A stretch of DNA of 64,000 bases, taken from Sediminicola sp963974715 (GTDB taxonomy: Bacteria > Bacteroidota > Bacteroidia > Flavobacteriales > Flavobacteriaceae). The notes beneath the pieces are model-generated. The model searched no databases. It was not told the DNA's origin and worked only from the letters and a program-made list of their open reading frames with translations. The number at the start of each line of letters is the position of its first letter. Within the stretch, counting starts at the first letter, position 1. Shown piece after piece: positions 36,472-46,876 of this stretch. The position numbers and the translations under genes were made by a program. The stretch lies in NCBI GenBank assembly GCA_963974715.1, contig CAXBDK010000003.1, positions 62,001-126,000 on the forward strand, read 5' to 3'.

Positions 36472-38491
36472 ATTGATTTCCGTAAAACTTTCCCTCTGCC
36501 TTATGGCAGGGATCATTCTCGGCAGATATCTAAATATTCCGCTTTCAACGGCTTGGATGCTCGTTTTTGCCAGTTTTCTTGCACTTTCATGGGCCTTTAT
36601 CAAACATATAAATCTAGGGCCGCCTTTATTTGGGATCTTTGCGGCCATAACCACCATGGGCATAGGAATATGCACTATGTTGCTTTCAAAACCCCAAAAC
36701 CAGCTGGGCCATTACACGCACCACATTACCGAAGACCCAGCTTTTTTACATTTAAAGGTATACAGGACCCTCGCCCCCAATTCATTTGCCGATCGCTATA
36801 TTGCCACCGTTCTACAAGTTGGCGGACATAGGACACATGGGGAAATTCTCCTAACAGTACCCTCAGATTCCATAGCGGATAAATTAAGGGTGGACAGTGA
36901 GATCCAATTGCACGCCTCCCTCCAAAATCTTCCCATAAGGATCAATCCACACCAGTTCGATTACGCCTCCTTTCTGTCGGACAATGGAATTTACAAACAG
37001 CTTTATGCCCCACATCACAACTTTTATACCGTAAAGGAATACGCCCCCACAATCTATGGAACAGCGGCCGATCTGAGGGAAAGGATAATGCTGGGGCTTC
37101 GGAAAAATTCGTTTGGGAAGGAAGAATTGGGAATCGTACAGGCACTATTGTTGGGAGATCGTTCAGATATTGCATCCGAGGTACGCACCCACTATCAAAA
37201 AGCGGGCGCGCTGCATATTTTGGCCGTTTCGGGCCTGCATATCGGCATTTTCCTTTTATTACTACATTTTGTATTGCGACCCTTGGAAATGGTACCGTAT
37301 GGGAGAATGATCAAACTGCCCATCATTGCAATCATTCTTTGGGCTTTTGCCTTTGTCGCGGGCTTGTCTGCCTCGGTGGTAAGGGCCGTTACCATGTTTT
37401 CCTTTCTAGCCTATGCCATGTTCCTGAACCGGCCCACCAGTACATTTAACATTCTGGCACTTTCCCTATTCTTTACCCTCCTGTTCCGGCCCCTATGGCT
37501 GTTCCATGTCGGTTTTCAGATGAGTTATGCAGCGGTGTTTGCCATAATATGGATCTATCCCCTGATACTGCCACTTTGGAGACCCAAATGGTTTCTCCTT
37601 AAAAAAGGATGGCAACTAACGGTAGTGGGAATTGCGGCACAGTTGGGGGTATTTCCCATTGCCCTGTATTATTTCCACCAGTTCCCAGGTCTTTTCCTTA
37701 TCTCCAATTTGGCCATAGTACCCTTCTTGGGATGCATTCTGGGATTCGGGATATTGGTAATAGTCCTTGCCTTGTGCAATGCCCTCCCGCCAATGTTGGC
37801 CCTTTATTACAACGCCCTTATAGGACAGATGAACCGTACTGTTGCCTGGATAGGCAGTCAAGAAGACTTTGTTTTCAATTCAATACCTTTTGATGGCATA
37901 CAGCTCATAATTTCCTATGGAGCGGTAATGGCCCTTGCTTCCCTGCTGACCAAAAGTTCGGCAAAAAAATGGATGGCACTGTTGGTCTTCCCCATCCTAT
38001 TTCAGACATATTTGATATGGGTCACCCTAGAAAAGGGTAAGTTGGAGGAAGCGATGGTATTGCACCGTACACGTAACTCGATCCTGTTGTACCGAAAAGG
38101 TCCACACCTTACATTATGGACCCGAAATTCCATAGGTGTGGAAGGTATTAAAAATGATTATGTGACAGGTGAAAGATTGGATTCAGTGACACAGGAAAAG
38201 CTCTATCACGCGTATGGTTTGGGCAACGCGCACTTATACGTTTTGGACAGTTTGGCCATTTATCCCCCAAAAAAACTGTCCCCAACAACGGTACTGTTGA
38301 CCCAATCACCAAATATAAACCTTCAACGTTTTATAGATTCGGTGCAGCCTAAACTGATCATTGCCGATGGCAGCAATTACCGATCTGATATTGATCGGTG
38401 GCAGGCCACTTGCCAAGAACAAAAAGTCCCCTTCCATTACACCGGCACCGAAGGGGCGTATGTTTTCGATATAAGTGAACAAAATCAATGA
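36461..38491 (+). CDS. comEC: ComEC/Rec2 family DNA uptake membrane protein
   Basis: 676 residues from a GTG at 36461 that overlaps the previous gene. Early helices and an extracytoplasmic DUF4131-type part precede the competence domain, seen in ILAVSGLHIGIFLLLLH, SASVVRAVTMFSFLA and FQMSYAAVFAIIW. The last 150 residues are soluble but lack an HxHxDH metallo-beta-lactamase motif. ComEC carries single-stranded DNA across the inner membrane in natural transformation. Its end overlaps the convergent peptide transporter gene by 7 nt. Confidence 0.9.
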   Translation: MFFRLISVKLSLCLMAGIILGRYLNIPLSTAWMLVFASFLALSWAFIKHINLGPPLFGIFAAITTMGIGICTMLLSKPQNQLGHYTHHITEDPAFLHLKVYRTLAPNSFADRYIATVLQVGGHRTHGEILLTVPSDSIADKLRVDSEIQLHASLQNLPIRINPHQFDYASFLSDNGIYKQLYAPHHNFYTVKEYAPTIYGTAADLRERIMLGLRKNSFGKEELGIVQALLLGDRSDIASEVRTHYQKAGALHILAVSGLHIGIFLLLLHFVLRPLEMVPYGRMIKLPIIAIILWAFAFVAGLSASVVRAVTMFSFLAYAMFLNRPTSTFNILALSLFFTLLFRPLWLFHVGFQMSYAAVFAIIWIYPLILPLWRPKWFLLKKGWQLTVVGIAAQLGVFPIALYYFHQFPGLFLISNLAIVPFLGCILGFGILVIVLALCNALPPMLALYYNALIGQMNRTVAWIGSQEDFVFNSIPFDGIQLIISYGAVMALASLLTKSSAKKWMALLVFPILFQTYLIWVTLEKGKLEEAMVLHRTRNSILLYRKGPHLTLWTRNSIGVEGIKNDYVTGERLDSVTQEKLYHAYGLGNAHLYVLDSLAIYPPKKLSPTTVLLTQSPNINLQRFIDSVQPKLIIADGSNYRSDIDRWQATCQEQKVPFHYTGTEGAYVFDISEQNQ

Positions 38492-40029
38492 ACCTTGCCC
38501 ATCAACTTCTTTAAAAAGGGCGATACGAGCAATACGATCAATCCGGCTCCCAGGGCATATTTGGCGATCAATGAAAACCCATCCACGTATACCGTAAGGG
38601 TTTCCAATCCGCCTACGTCCTTATCGGTACTCTCTATTGCCAATTTCTTCCCTATAAAACCCACCACCTGAAATGCGTATGCCGAGGCCAGGAACCAGAC
38701 GCCCATCATAAAAGCGACAATACGTTTGGGGGAAAGATCGGTTATTTTGGAGAGTCCTACGGGCGACATAAAAAGTTCCCCAATGGACAACAGGAAGTAC
38801 ATGATTACAAGATAGGCAAAAGGCACCATTCCATTTGCATCGGCATTACTACCGCTTAACGATAGTACATAAAAACTGATTCCCGCAAACACAAGTCCCA
38901 GTCCAAATTTATAGGGCGTACGGGGGTTCAACCGCTTTTTGGCAAGATAGGCCCATAGAAGCGATATAGGAATGGACAAAATAATAATGAACATGGAATT
39001 AAGGGAATTGGTCTGTGCGGCATCCATGATGGAAAGGTTAACGTTACGGGCGGCAAAAAGAGTAATGACACTTCCCGACAGTTCATGAAAACCCCAAAAG
39101 ATGGTCATAAAAAATGTAATAAGGACCGCTACAAAAAGTTTTTTCCGTTCATCCAAAGTGGCTTGGTACATAATGACCGCCAAATAAATAAAAATGATGA
39201 CCCCTATCAACTTAAACAGCAGGTTCACCAGGTTCTGATCACCCAGAAAGGTTCCCGGCTCCCCTAAGTTTTTATAAGCTGAGAGCATCCAAGCGATAAG
39301 GGGGGCAGCAATGACCGCCAAAAAAGGCAACAAATGCTTTTGGCGAATTCCCAAAACTTTCTTTTCCAGCAGTTCCGGATCAGGTGGCAAGCCCTTGTCA
39401 CCAAAAACATTTTTCCTGATCCCGCTCCAGAAGAAAACCAGTCCGGCAAGCATTCCTATTCCAGCCAGTCCAAAACCATAGTGCCATCCATAGGTGTAAG
39501 CGAGCCATCCACATAACAAGGGGGCTATCCATCCCCCAATATTGATGCCCATGTAAAAGATCGTAAACCCAGAATCCTTTCTAACATCCCCATCGGCATA
39601 GAGCGACCCCACGAAGGTGGAAATATTTGGCTTAAAGAACCCGTTGCCGACAATGATAAGTCCAAGTGCCAAAAAAAAGGCCATATTGTTTTCTATGGCG
39701 AGTACAAAATGTCCGATGGCCATCAAGATGCCCCCCAGAAAGATCGATTTTCGCAGTCCCAGCAACTTATCCGATATTCTGCCCCCGACCACCGTGGAAG
39801 CGTACACCAAAGATCCGTAGGAGGCGTATACGGCGGCCGTGGCCACATCCCGCTGAACCAGCGACTCAAAAATAACCTGTACCATATAAAGGGTAAGCAG
39901 GGCACGCATACCATAAAAGCTGAAGCGCTCCCACAATTCGGCAAAGAACAGGTAAAAAAGTCCTTTTGGATGACCAAAGAGCTGTGGTTCTGGGATGGGT
40001 TCAGGTATAGGTCCGGGAATGGTAGACAT
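38485..40029 (-). CDS. Proton-coupled peptide transporter (POT/PTR2, MFS)
   Basis: 514 residues with about 14 membrane helices. The ExxER motif in ELWERFSFYGMRALL and the PTR2 signature GNGFFKPNISTFVG identify the POT family, which imports di- and tripeptides with protons. It starts 10 nt after the stop of the dipeptidyl peptidase gene, so one unit makes dipeptides and brings them in. Confidence 0.94.
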   Translation of the reverse strand: MSTIPGPIPEPIPEPQLFGHPKGLFYLFFAELWERFSFYGMRALLTLYMVQVIFESLVQRDVATAAVYASYGSLVYASTVVGGRISDKLLGLRKSIFLGGILMAIGHFVLAIENNMAFFLALGLIIVGNGFFKPNISTFVGSLYADGDVRKDSGFTIFYMGINIGGWIAPLLCGWLAYTYGWHYGFGLAGIGMLAGLVFFWSGIRKNVFGDKGLPPDPELLEKKVLGIRQKHLLPFLAVIAAPLIAWMLSAYKNLGEPGTFLGDQNLVNLLFKLIGVIIFIYLAVIMYQATLDERKKLFVAVLITFFMTIFWGFHELSGSVITLFAARNVNLSIMDAAQTNSLNSMFIIILSIPISLLWAYLAKKRLNPRTPYKFGLGLVFAGISFYVLSLSGSNADANGMVPFAYLVIMYFLLSIGELFMSPVGLSKITDLSPKRIVAFMMGVWFLASAYAFQVVGFIGKKLAIESTDKDVGGLETLTVYVDGFSLIAKYALGAGLIVLLVSPFLKKLMGKVH

Positions 40030-40039
40030 AGTATATGTG

Positions 40040-42208
40040 TTAAAGATTTTCCTTTAAAAAATTGGTCATTTTGGTATACAGGTGCAACCTTGTATTTCCT
40101 CCATATATACCGTGGTTCTTATCCGGGTATATAGCCCAATCGAATTGTTTGTTGGCCTGTACTAGGGCCTCCACCATCCTCATGGTATTCTGCACATGTA
40201 CATTGTCGTCCCCGGAGCCATGGACCAAGAGGTATTTCCCTTTGAGCATTTCCGGATAGTTAAATGGTGAATTATCATCGTATCCAGCCGCATTTTCCGC
40301 AGGTGTCCTCATAAACCGTTCCGTATATATGGTGTCATAAAACCTCCAGGAGGTAACGGGGGCCACGGCGATGGCCACTTCAAAAACGTCATTCCCCTTT
40401 AATATGCAGTTGGTCGCCATATGGCCCCCAAAACTCCATCCCCATATTCCTGTACGTCCTTCGTCAACATACGGCAGTTCGCTGAGTTTCCTTCCCACGG
40501 CTATTTGGTCTTCCGTTTCATACTTTACCAAATTGAGGTATGTGGTCTTTTTAAAGTCGCTGCCCTTAAACCCGGTTCCCCTCCCGTCAACGCACGCTAT
40601 GATATATCCATCTGCCGCCAGTAGTTGGTACCAATAATCATTGGTCCCCATCCATCTGTTGGCTACGGACTGTGATCCGGGGCCACTGTACTGGAACAGC
40701 AACAACGGGTATTTTTTAGCGGGATCAAAGTCCATGGGTTTGATCATCCACATATTAAGGTCGTTTCCATGGATGGAAATAGTGGAAAATTCCTTACTGG
40801 CAATCTTATACCCTTCCAATTTTTCAAGCAGTTGCGAATTATCCTTGATATCCTTTAATTTATTACCATCGGATGCCCTATGCAGGGTATATTCGGGGGG
40901 AGTGGAGGCATTTGAAAAAGTGTTTATAAAATAGGTGTGGTCCGCACTGAAAGAGGCCGAATGTTGTCCCTCCTTTTGGGTCAATCTTTTCCCCTTTTTG
41001 CCATTACTGCCAATATGGTATACATCCCTGTTGATGGAGCCGTTCTGGGTAGATTGGTAATAGACCCTATCTTTGGCACGGTCATACCCGTAATAAGTGG
41101 TCACTTCCCAGTTCCCTTGGGTAATCTGGTTTTTCAAGTCCCCGTTCCTTCCATAAAGGTATAGATGGTTGTAGCCGTCCCGTTCGCTGCTCCATATAAA
41201 ACTGTCATCATCCAAAAAAGTCAGATTATCGGAAATATCAACATATGCCTTATCCGTTTCTTCCAACAAAAGGGATACCTTATTATTGTTTTTAACATCG
41301 ACGGACCATAATTTTAAGGAATTCTGATGACGGTTAAGGGTCTGCACACTTAGGAGGGCGGGATCGTTTCGCCATTTTAATCGGGGGATATAGTAAGCAT
41401 CCCCAAGATCGACCTTCGAAATTTCGCCCGAACCAAGATCGTACAGGTGTACCGAAACCTTTGAATTTTCCTGCCCTGCCTTGGGATATTTAAAGGTGTG
41501 CTTCGAAGGATAGAGGTCCGTTCCATATAAATCCATGGAAAACTCGGGAACATTGGTCTCGTCAAACCGTATAAAGGCAATTTTGGAGCCGTCCGCGTTC
41601 CATTCAAAGGCCCGTACAAATGAAAATTCTTCTTCATAGACCCAGTCGGTTACCCCGTTGATGATCTTATTGTTTTCACCATCCGTGGTAAGCTGCAACG
41701 TAGATCCGTCGGCCACATTGAAAAGGTAGATATTGTTCTTGTACACATATGTTATCTTCGAGCCATCGGGAGAAAGGGTAGGTTCCTGTATCTTGAGGTC
41801 CGAAACCTTAACGACAGACTTGGATATCCTGTCATATAAATAATAGATACCCAAAGTAGAATGCCTGAAAATGGGCTCGATTTCAGTGGCCAACACTATT
41901 TTGGATTCATCATTACTAAAATCATAGGAGGTAAAATAGGGTAGCTGCGGCAGATCGGCGGACGTTAAAATGGTCTCTACTTTTTCCAAGGTAGCATAAT
42001 CATATACATCAATGGATGATGTTCGGGTATCCCTTTTAAAATTGAGAACGGTATATTGTTTGCCATTTTTTAGGGAGCGCAAAACATCCAGTCCCTCGGT
42101 TGAAAATTCCCCGCCCCAGATTTCGGCGAGTGACACCTCTTTTTTTTGGGCCGTGACCACAGAGGAGAGAAAGCATAATAAAAGTAAGAGCAATGCGTAT
42201 TTGTTCAT
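40040..42208 (-). CDS. Dipeptidyl peptidase IV (S9 prolyl oligopeptidase family)
   Basis: 722 residues from the ATG at 42208, which gives a signal peptide ending in VVTAQ; the 37-residue in-frame extension upstream is rejected. An eight-bladed propeller-like N-terminal region is followed by an alpha/beta hydrolase with GWSFGGH (Ser592), GSGDDNVH (Asp668) and KNHGI (His699). It releases X-Pro or X-Ala dipeptides in the periplasm. The peptide transporter follows immediately. Confidence 0.93.
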   Translation of the reverse strand: MNKYALLLLLLCFLSSVVTAQKKEVSLAEIWGGEFSTEGLDVLRSLKNGKQYTVLNFKRDTRTSSIDVYDYATLEKVETILTSADLPQLPYFTSYDFSNDESKIVLATEIEPIFRHSTLGIYYLYDRISKSVVKVSDLKIQEPTLSPDGSKITYVYKNNIYLFNVADGSTLQLTTDGENNKIINGVTDWVYEEEFSFVRAFEWNADGSKIAFIRFDETNVPEFSMDLYGTDLYPSKHTFKYPKAGQENSKVSVHLYDLGSGEISKVDLGDAYYIPRLKWRNDPALLSVQTLNRHQNSLKLWSVDVKNNNKVSLLLEETDKAYVDISDNLTFLDDDSFIWSSERDGYNHLYLYGRNGDLKNQITQGNWEVTTYYGYDRAKDRVYYQSTQNGSINRDVYHIGSNGKKGKRLTQKEGQHSASFSADHTYFINTFSNASTPPEYTLHRASDGNKLKDIKDNSQLLEKLEGYKIASKEFSTISIHGNDLNMWMIKPMDFDPAKKYPLLLFQYSGPGSQSVANRWMGTNDYWYQLLAADGYIIACVDGRGTGFKGSDFKKTTYLNLVKYETEDQIAVGRKLSELPYVDEGRTGIWGWSFGGHMATNCILKGNDVFEVAIAVAPVTSWRFYDTIYTERFMRTPAENAAGYDDNSPFNYPEMLKGKYLLVHGSGDDNVHVQNTMRMVEALVQANKQFDWAIYPDKNHGIYGGNTRLHLYTKMTNFLKENL

Positions 42209-42345
42209 TTCTACAAAAGATTTTTTAAAACCTCCAAGTTTACTAATAATTCCACAGAAAACTAAACTTTGCCCATAAAATGTAACAACTTTTAAAGGGC
42301 CATCGGCCCAAGGTGGCACCTGCCACTAATTATTTGGTTTATTAC

Positions 42346-42353
42346 TATCTTTG
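42346..42353 (+). promoter_or_regulatory. -7 box (TATCTTTG) of the HMG-CoA reductase gene
   Basis: Exact TAnnTTTG, 20 nt before the ATG at 42374; no TTG at standard spacing. Confidence 0.5.
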
Positions 42354-42373
42354 GCATTCGAAACAAATAATCT

Positions 42374-43678
42374 ATGATCGTTCCTATAGAGGGATTTTCC
42401 AAGCTTACCAAAGAACAGAAACTGGATTGGATCACAAGTAATTACACCAGTAATCCCGAAACGGCCAAGACCCTACTAAAACGCTACTGGAACCAAAGTC
42501 CCGAACTTCAAAGGCTTCACGATGAGTTTATAGAGAATACCATTACCAATTTCTATCTGCCCCTTGGCATTGCCCCCAATTTTTTGATCAACGGAAAACT
42601 CTATGCCATCCCCATGGCCATTGAGGAAAGTTCCGTGATTGCGGCCGCAAGTAAGGCGGCCAAGTTTTGGCTGCATAGAGGGGGCTTCAAAACACGTGTC
42701 CTGGGCACTGAAAAGATAGGACAGGTACATTTTATGTATTATGGCAAGTTTGAAAAACTAAAGACCTTCTTTACCCAAGTAAGGCCCAGATTGCTTGCCG
42801 ATACCACCGCCCTGACCAAGAACATGGAACAACGCAATGGGGGCATTACCTCTATGGAACTCAGGGACCGATCGTCCTTATTGGAAAACTATTACCAACT
42901 GCACGTAACCTTTGAGACCCTGGATGCCATGGGCGCCAATTTTATAAATTCCTGCTTGGAACAACTGGCGGGGAGCCTTAAAAGGGAAGCCTCCGAACAT
43001 AGGGAATTTACGCCGCGCGAAGGAAATTTGGAGATCGTAATGAGCATTCTTTCCAACTATGTGCCCAACTGTCTTGTGAGGGCCGAAGTGGAATGCCCTG
43101 TTGGGGAACTGAACGACGGGAACGACTTCGCACAAAAAATGGTCAGGGCCGTGAACATTGCCCAGATAGAACCCCATAGGGCGGTAACCCATAACAAGGG
43201 CATCATGAACGGTATCGATGCGGTAGTACTTGCCACCGGCAACGATTTTAGGGCGGTAGAAGCAGGGGTCCATGCCTTTGCGGCAAAGGACGGTTCCTAT
43301 ACCAGCCTTACGAAAGCGACCATAGAAGATGGAATGTTCAAATTCTGGATGGAAATTCCCCTGTCCCTTGGCACGGTGGGTGGATTGACCAGCCTGCATC
43401 CCTTGTCAAAATTGGCATTGGAAATCCTGCAGCGGCCCTCTGCCAAAGAATTGATGCAGATCGTGGCGGTTGCCGGCCTAGCACAGAATTTTGCGGCCGT
43501 CCGTTCCTTGGTAACCACCGGAATACAACAGGGCCATATGAAAATGCACCTGATGAACATCCTGAACCAATTGGGGGCCACTGAAAATGAAAAGAACTCC
43601 GTGGTGGAACATTTTAAAAAACGCACCGTGAGCCATAGTGCGGTGGTGGAAGTATTGCAAGAATTAAGAAGGGGCTAA
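42374..43678 (+). CDS. Hydroxymethylglutaryl-CoA reductase, class II
   Basis: 434 residues. ESSVIAAASKAAKFW near the N-terminus, the THNKGIMNGIDAVVLATGND block and the GGxTSLHPLSKLAL stretch belong to the class II reductases. Although this class is often labelled degradative, here it probably makes mevalonate for isoprenoids, since a GHMP kinase overlaps its stop codon by 1 nt. Direction of the reaction is an inference. Confidence 0.92.
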   Translation: MIVPIEGFSKLTKEQKLDWITSNYTSNPETAKTLLKRYWNQSPELQRLHDEFIENTITNFYLPLGIAPNFLINGKLYAIPMAIEESSVIAAASKAAKFWLHRGGFKTRVLGTEKIGQVHFMYYGKFEKLKTFFTQVRPRLLADTTALTKNMEQRNGGITSMELRDRSSLLENYYQLHVTFETLDAMGANFINSCLEQLAGSLKREASEHREFTPREGNLEIVMSILSNYVPNCLVRAEVECPVGELNDGNDFAQKMVRAVNIAQIEPHRAVTHNKGIMNGIDAVVLATGNDFRAVEAGVHAFAAKDGSYTSLTKATIEDGMFKFWMEIPLSLGTVGGLTSLHPLSKLALEILQRPSAKELMQIVAVAGLAQNFAAVRSLVTTGIQQGHMKMHLMNILNQLGATENEKNSVVEHFKKRTVSHSAVVEVLQELRRG

Positions 43679-44610
43679 TGGAAAAGGAGTTCCACAGCAA
43701 CGGAAAATTGTTGATCAGCGCCGAATACTGTATTCTGGACGGGGCCACCGGACTGGCCATTCCCACAAAATATGGACAGAGCCTAAAGGTAACGTCCAAT
43801 AAGGAACCGAAGCTAAAATGGAACAGTCTTGATAATGAAGGAAACAGCTGGTTTGCCCACAGTTTCGATCTTCCCTTGCGGCGCAACACGCCCCAAAACC
43901 CTTCCACGCTAAATTCCATAACCCAAACCCTAGCCGAAATCTTAATTGCCGCCCAGGAACGCAATCCGTTATTTTTAACGGATTGCAAAGGATACCATAT
44001 AGAAACCAAATTGGACTTCCCCAGAAACTGGGGGCTTGGCTCCTCTTCCACCCTGATCAATAATATTGCCCAATGGTCGCAATTGGATCCATTTGAACTT
44101 TTATGGGCCTCGTTTCCGGGCAGTGGATACGACATTGCCTGCGCACGGCACAATAGGCCCTTGTTGTACCGTTTACAGGACAAGGTCCCCGTGGTGAAGG
44201 AAGTGGATTTTTCTCCCCCATTTGCCGATCAATTGTATTTTCTTTATCTCAACCGCAAACAGGACAGTAGGGAAGGAATGGCTCATTATAGGCAAGAGAA
44301 GGGAAAACATGAAAACCTGTTGTCCGCCGTTTCTGAAATCACCCAACAGATGCTGGCAGCAGTGGAACTGGAAAATTTTATGCGCCTAATGGAACGCCAT
44401 GAAACCCTATTGTCCATTACATTGGACAAGGAACCCGTTAAAAAGAAGCTTTTTCCTTCATTTAAGGGCAGCATTAAAAGCTTGGGGGCATGGGGCGGCG
44501 ATTTTGTACTGGTGGCCCATACCGAAGATCCGACGGATTATTTTCACAAGCTGGGCTACAACACCATCATCCCATTTAAAAAAATGATCCTTTCGCCTAC
44601 AACCAAGTAA
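43678..44610 (+). CDS. GYDIA family GHMP kinase
   Basis: 310 residues. GHMP features include KLLISAEYCILDGATGLAIP near the N-terminus and the phosphate-binding WGLGSSSTLINN. The name-giving GSGYDIACA segment is in the middle. Members are found in Bacteroidota and are thought to work in the mevalonate pathway, as mevalonate or phosphomevalonate kinase; which step is not decided by sequence alone. It is translationally coupled to the HMG-CoA reductase gene. Confidence 0.85.
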   Translation: MEKEFHSNGKLLISAEYCILDGATGLAIPTKYGQSLKVTSNKEPKLKWNSLDNEGNSWFAHSFDLPLRRNTPQNPSTLNSITQTLAEILIAAQERNPLFLTDCKGYHIETKLDFPRNWGLGSSSTLINNIAQWSQLDPFELLWASFPGSGYDIACARHNRPLLYRLQDKVPVVKEVDFSPPFADQLYFLYLNRKQDSREGMAHYRQEKGKHENLLSAVSEITQQMLAAVELENFMRLMERHETLLSITLDKEPVKKKLFPSFKGSIKSLGAWGGDFVLVAHTEDPTDYFHKLGYNTIIPFKKMILSPTTK

Positions 44611-44656
44611 CACATTAGTGGTTATAAGCGGGGAACCACAACATCTTACTTAGTGG

Positions 44657-44697
44657 AAAAATATAGGGCCGCAGATTTTGCGGCCCTATATTTTTTT
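44657..44697. terminator. Bidirectional terminator between GYDIA kinase and ppiD
   Basis: Perfect 17 bp stem with a 5 nt loop, A-rich on the left and a seven-T run on the right, between converging genes. Confidence 0.9.
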
Positions 44698-44717
44698 AGC
44701 ATCCGACCCTTTTAAGA

Positions 44718-46838
44718 TCAATAGAACAAAGCCCTATTATCTTCTATTTCGGCCTCTTCCTTTAAAGCGTTATAGACGCCACTGCCTACCTTTGCCACAT
44801 TGGCCGTACGCAAGGTATTGGCATAAGTGGCATAATTATCCAATTTGGGAGCTTCCACTTTTTTGGTCACCTTCACCATGAATATTCCGGTTTCCCCTTC
44901 GATCAAACCGGAAGTACTTCCCTCTTCCATAGAGAAGGCCTTCCCTACCACGGTTGCCTCCTTGCCCGCTCCCGGAATGGTGGGCGATTTCATATTAACT
45001 GCGGATGCCGTGGAAAGTGTAACGTTGTTATCCTTGGCAAAAGCTTCCATGGATTTGCCCTTATTGGCCTCCATGATCATTTCGGCCTTCTTTTCCTTGC
45101 GCAATTTTGGAAGTACTATGGCAGAAGCGTCCTCTGGGGACATTACCCCATCCGCATAGGTCGCGGTAACCTGAACGATAACATACCCGTTATTGATATT
45201 GAAACGCTTGATATCCCCTGCTTTGGTATCCTCGTTAAATGCCCATTGAACAATACCTCTTTGGGCTGACAGGCCAGGAAGGTTTTCATCCATTTCCTTG
45301 ATTTTTTTTACGGGCCTTACAACATAATCATTTGCTTTCGCCAATTCAAGGAATGAGGCATCGGAATCAATGGTTTCCATTTCAAATTTGGTCGCGTTCG
45401 TAAACATATCGTTGGTTGATTGTTCCGAAGGCTCAATTTCCCTTGAAAGGGTAGCGATTCTATAGATATCCCTTTTGTCGTCCACCTTAACGATATGGTA
45501 GCCGAATTCGGTCTCGACCAATCCCACATGTCCCACAGGATTGTTAAAGGCGAAGTCGTTAAACTTTTCCGTCATAGCTCCCTCCTGAAAATACCCAAGA
45601 TCTCCCCCATTGGTCGCAGAAGGCCCATCGGATTTCTCCCGTGCCAGCTCGGCAAACACCACATCTTCTTTCTTTGCCTCCTTTAAGACTTCGGCGGCCA
45701 TTTTTTCAGCTTCTTCTTTCGTCCTCGTAACTTCGGGCGTGGCACGCTCGGCACCGGTGTAGGAAATAAGGATATGGCTTGCCTTAACGGATCCGTTTGC
45801 CTTTTTATCCACCATTCTTGAAATTTTGAAAAAATCACCATCCCTATAAGGTCCATAGATCCCACCTACAGGCAGGTTCATAAGCGTATCCGCAAATTTT
45901 GCGGGAAGTTGGTTTTTAGCCTTATAAATGGTATCATAAGGGGTATCGGAATTTCGCTCCAAGAAAGCTGCGAACTCCGTTGTTCCCCTAAAACCCCTCA
46001 GGGTATCGTTCATATCCTTGGCGTCGTTGTATTCAACCGTATCATCCAATAGTTTCACGATTTCACCCTCTATGGCCTTCTCGTCATCCAAGGAAGCCTT
46101 TTCTTCAAAATAAACATACTGAATATCCCTGGCTCGTTCCTGTTTAAAATCCTTTTTATGGGCATCTATATAATTGGCGATCTCTTTTTTGGAAACGGTA
46201 ATGGTACTGTCAGGGATGGAAGTATAAGGAACACGGGCATATTGCAGGTCTACCTTGTCATTGGTAAGTTTATATTCCAATTCCCCTTCCTTAAGGGTAG
46301 CGCCAACACCGGCCCTGATCAGGTTAAAGTAGGTCTGTTCCTTGGCCATTTGCACAATGGCCTTTTCCTCCTGCAACCAAAGTTGGTACTGGGCAGGATT
46401 ATTGGTCTTAAGGTCGGCTATAAAACCCCTGAATTTATTGGGATCGAACATCCCACTTTCGTTCAGGAACTGCGGACTTTGGTTATAGGAAGGATTTGTA
46501 CTGATATAGTTTACGATCTGGTCCTGTTGGATATCTATCCCTAGATCTTCCAGTTGTTGCCCCAGTACGGCACTCCGGATTTCCTGATCGTAAACATTGT
46601 TCACGATCTGCATTGTGGAAGCTTGGGCACCATACCTTCTGGATGCGGCCTCCACCTTGCCCCTGAATTCATCTATAGAGATTTCCTCACCGTTCACCTC
46701 CGCCACGGAAGAACCGACCTTTCCATCGGAAAAACCATTGTTGCTGAATACACCTGAAATAACAAATGCAAACAGTGCCAACCCTATGATCAAAATCAAG
46801 ATGGTGGTTCGTTTCCTAATCTTCTCTAATATTGCCAT
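44718..46838 (-). CDS. ppiD: Periplasmic peptidyl-prolyl isomerase / chaperone PpiD-like
   Basis: 706 residues. One N-terminal membrane helix (about 13-31), a SurA-type N-terminal chaperone part (VAEVNGEEISIDEFR) and a parvulin domain (about 345-450, KASHILISYTG, GGDLGYFQEGAM, GYHIVKV) follow. A second, less clear parvulin-like C-terminal part is also present. It helps fold proteins emerging from the Sec channel. It is last in the coaX-to-ppiD series, after a 207 nt gap. Confidence 0.9.
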   Translation of the reverse strand: MAILEKIRKRTTILILIIGLALFAFVISGVFSNNGFSDGKVGSSVAEVNGEEISIDEFRGKVEAASRRYGAQASTMQIVNNVYDQEIRSAVLGQQLEDLGIDIQQDQIVNYISTNPSYNQSPQFLNESGMFDPNKFRGFIADLKTNNPAQYQLWLQEEKAIVQMAKEQTYFNLIRAGVGATLKEGELEYKLTNDKVDLQYARVPYTSIPDSTITVSKKEIANYIDAHKKDFKQERARDIQYVYFEEKASLDDEKAIEGEIVKLLDDTVEYNDAKDMNDTLRGFRGTTEFAAFLERNSDTPYDTIYKAKNQLPAKFADTLMNLPVGGIYGPYRDGDFFKISRMVDKKANGSVKASHILISYTGAERATPEVTRTKEEAEKMAAEVLKEAKKEDVVFAELAREKSDGPSATNGGDLGYFQEGAMTEKFNDFAFNNPVGHVGLVETEFGYHIVKVDDKRDIYRIATLSREIEPSEQSTNDMFTNATKFEMETIDSDASFLELAKANDYVVRPVKKIKEMDENLPGLSAQRGIVQWAFNEDTKAGDIKRFNINNGYVIVQVTATYADGVMSPEDASAIVLPKLRKEKKAEMIMEANKGKSMEAFAKDNNVTLSTASAVNMKSPTIPGAGKEATVVGKAFSMEEGSTSGLIEGETGIFMVKVTKKVEAPKLDNYATYANTLRTANVAKVGSGVYNALKEEAEIEDNRALFY

Positions 46839-46876
46839 TATGTAAAATATTTTAAATCAGTTGGCGAAATTACCAT

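Noticed and set aside
42209..42319. 37-residue N-terminal extension of the dipeptidyl peptidase
   Set aside because: It would bury a clean signal peptide that starts at the ATG at 42208.
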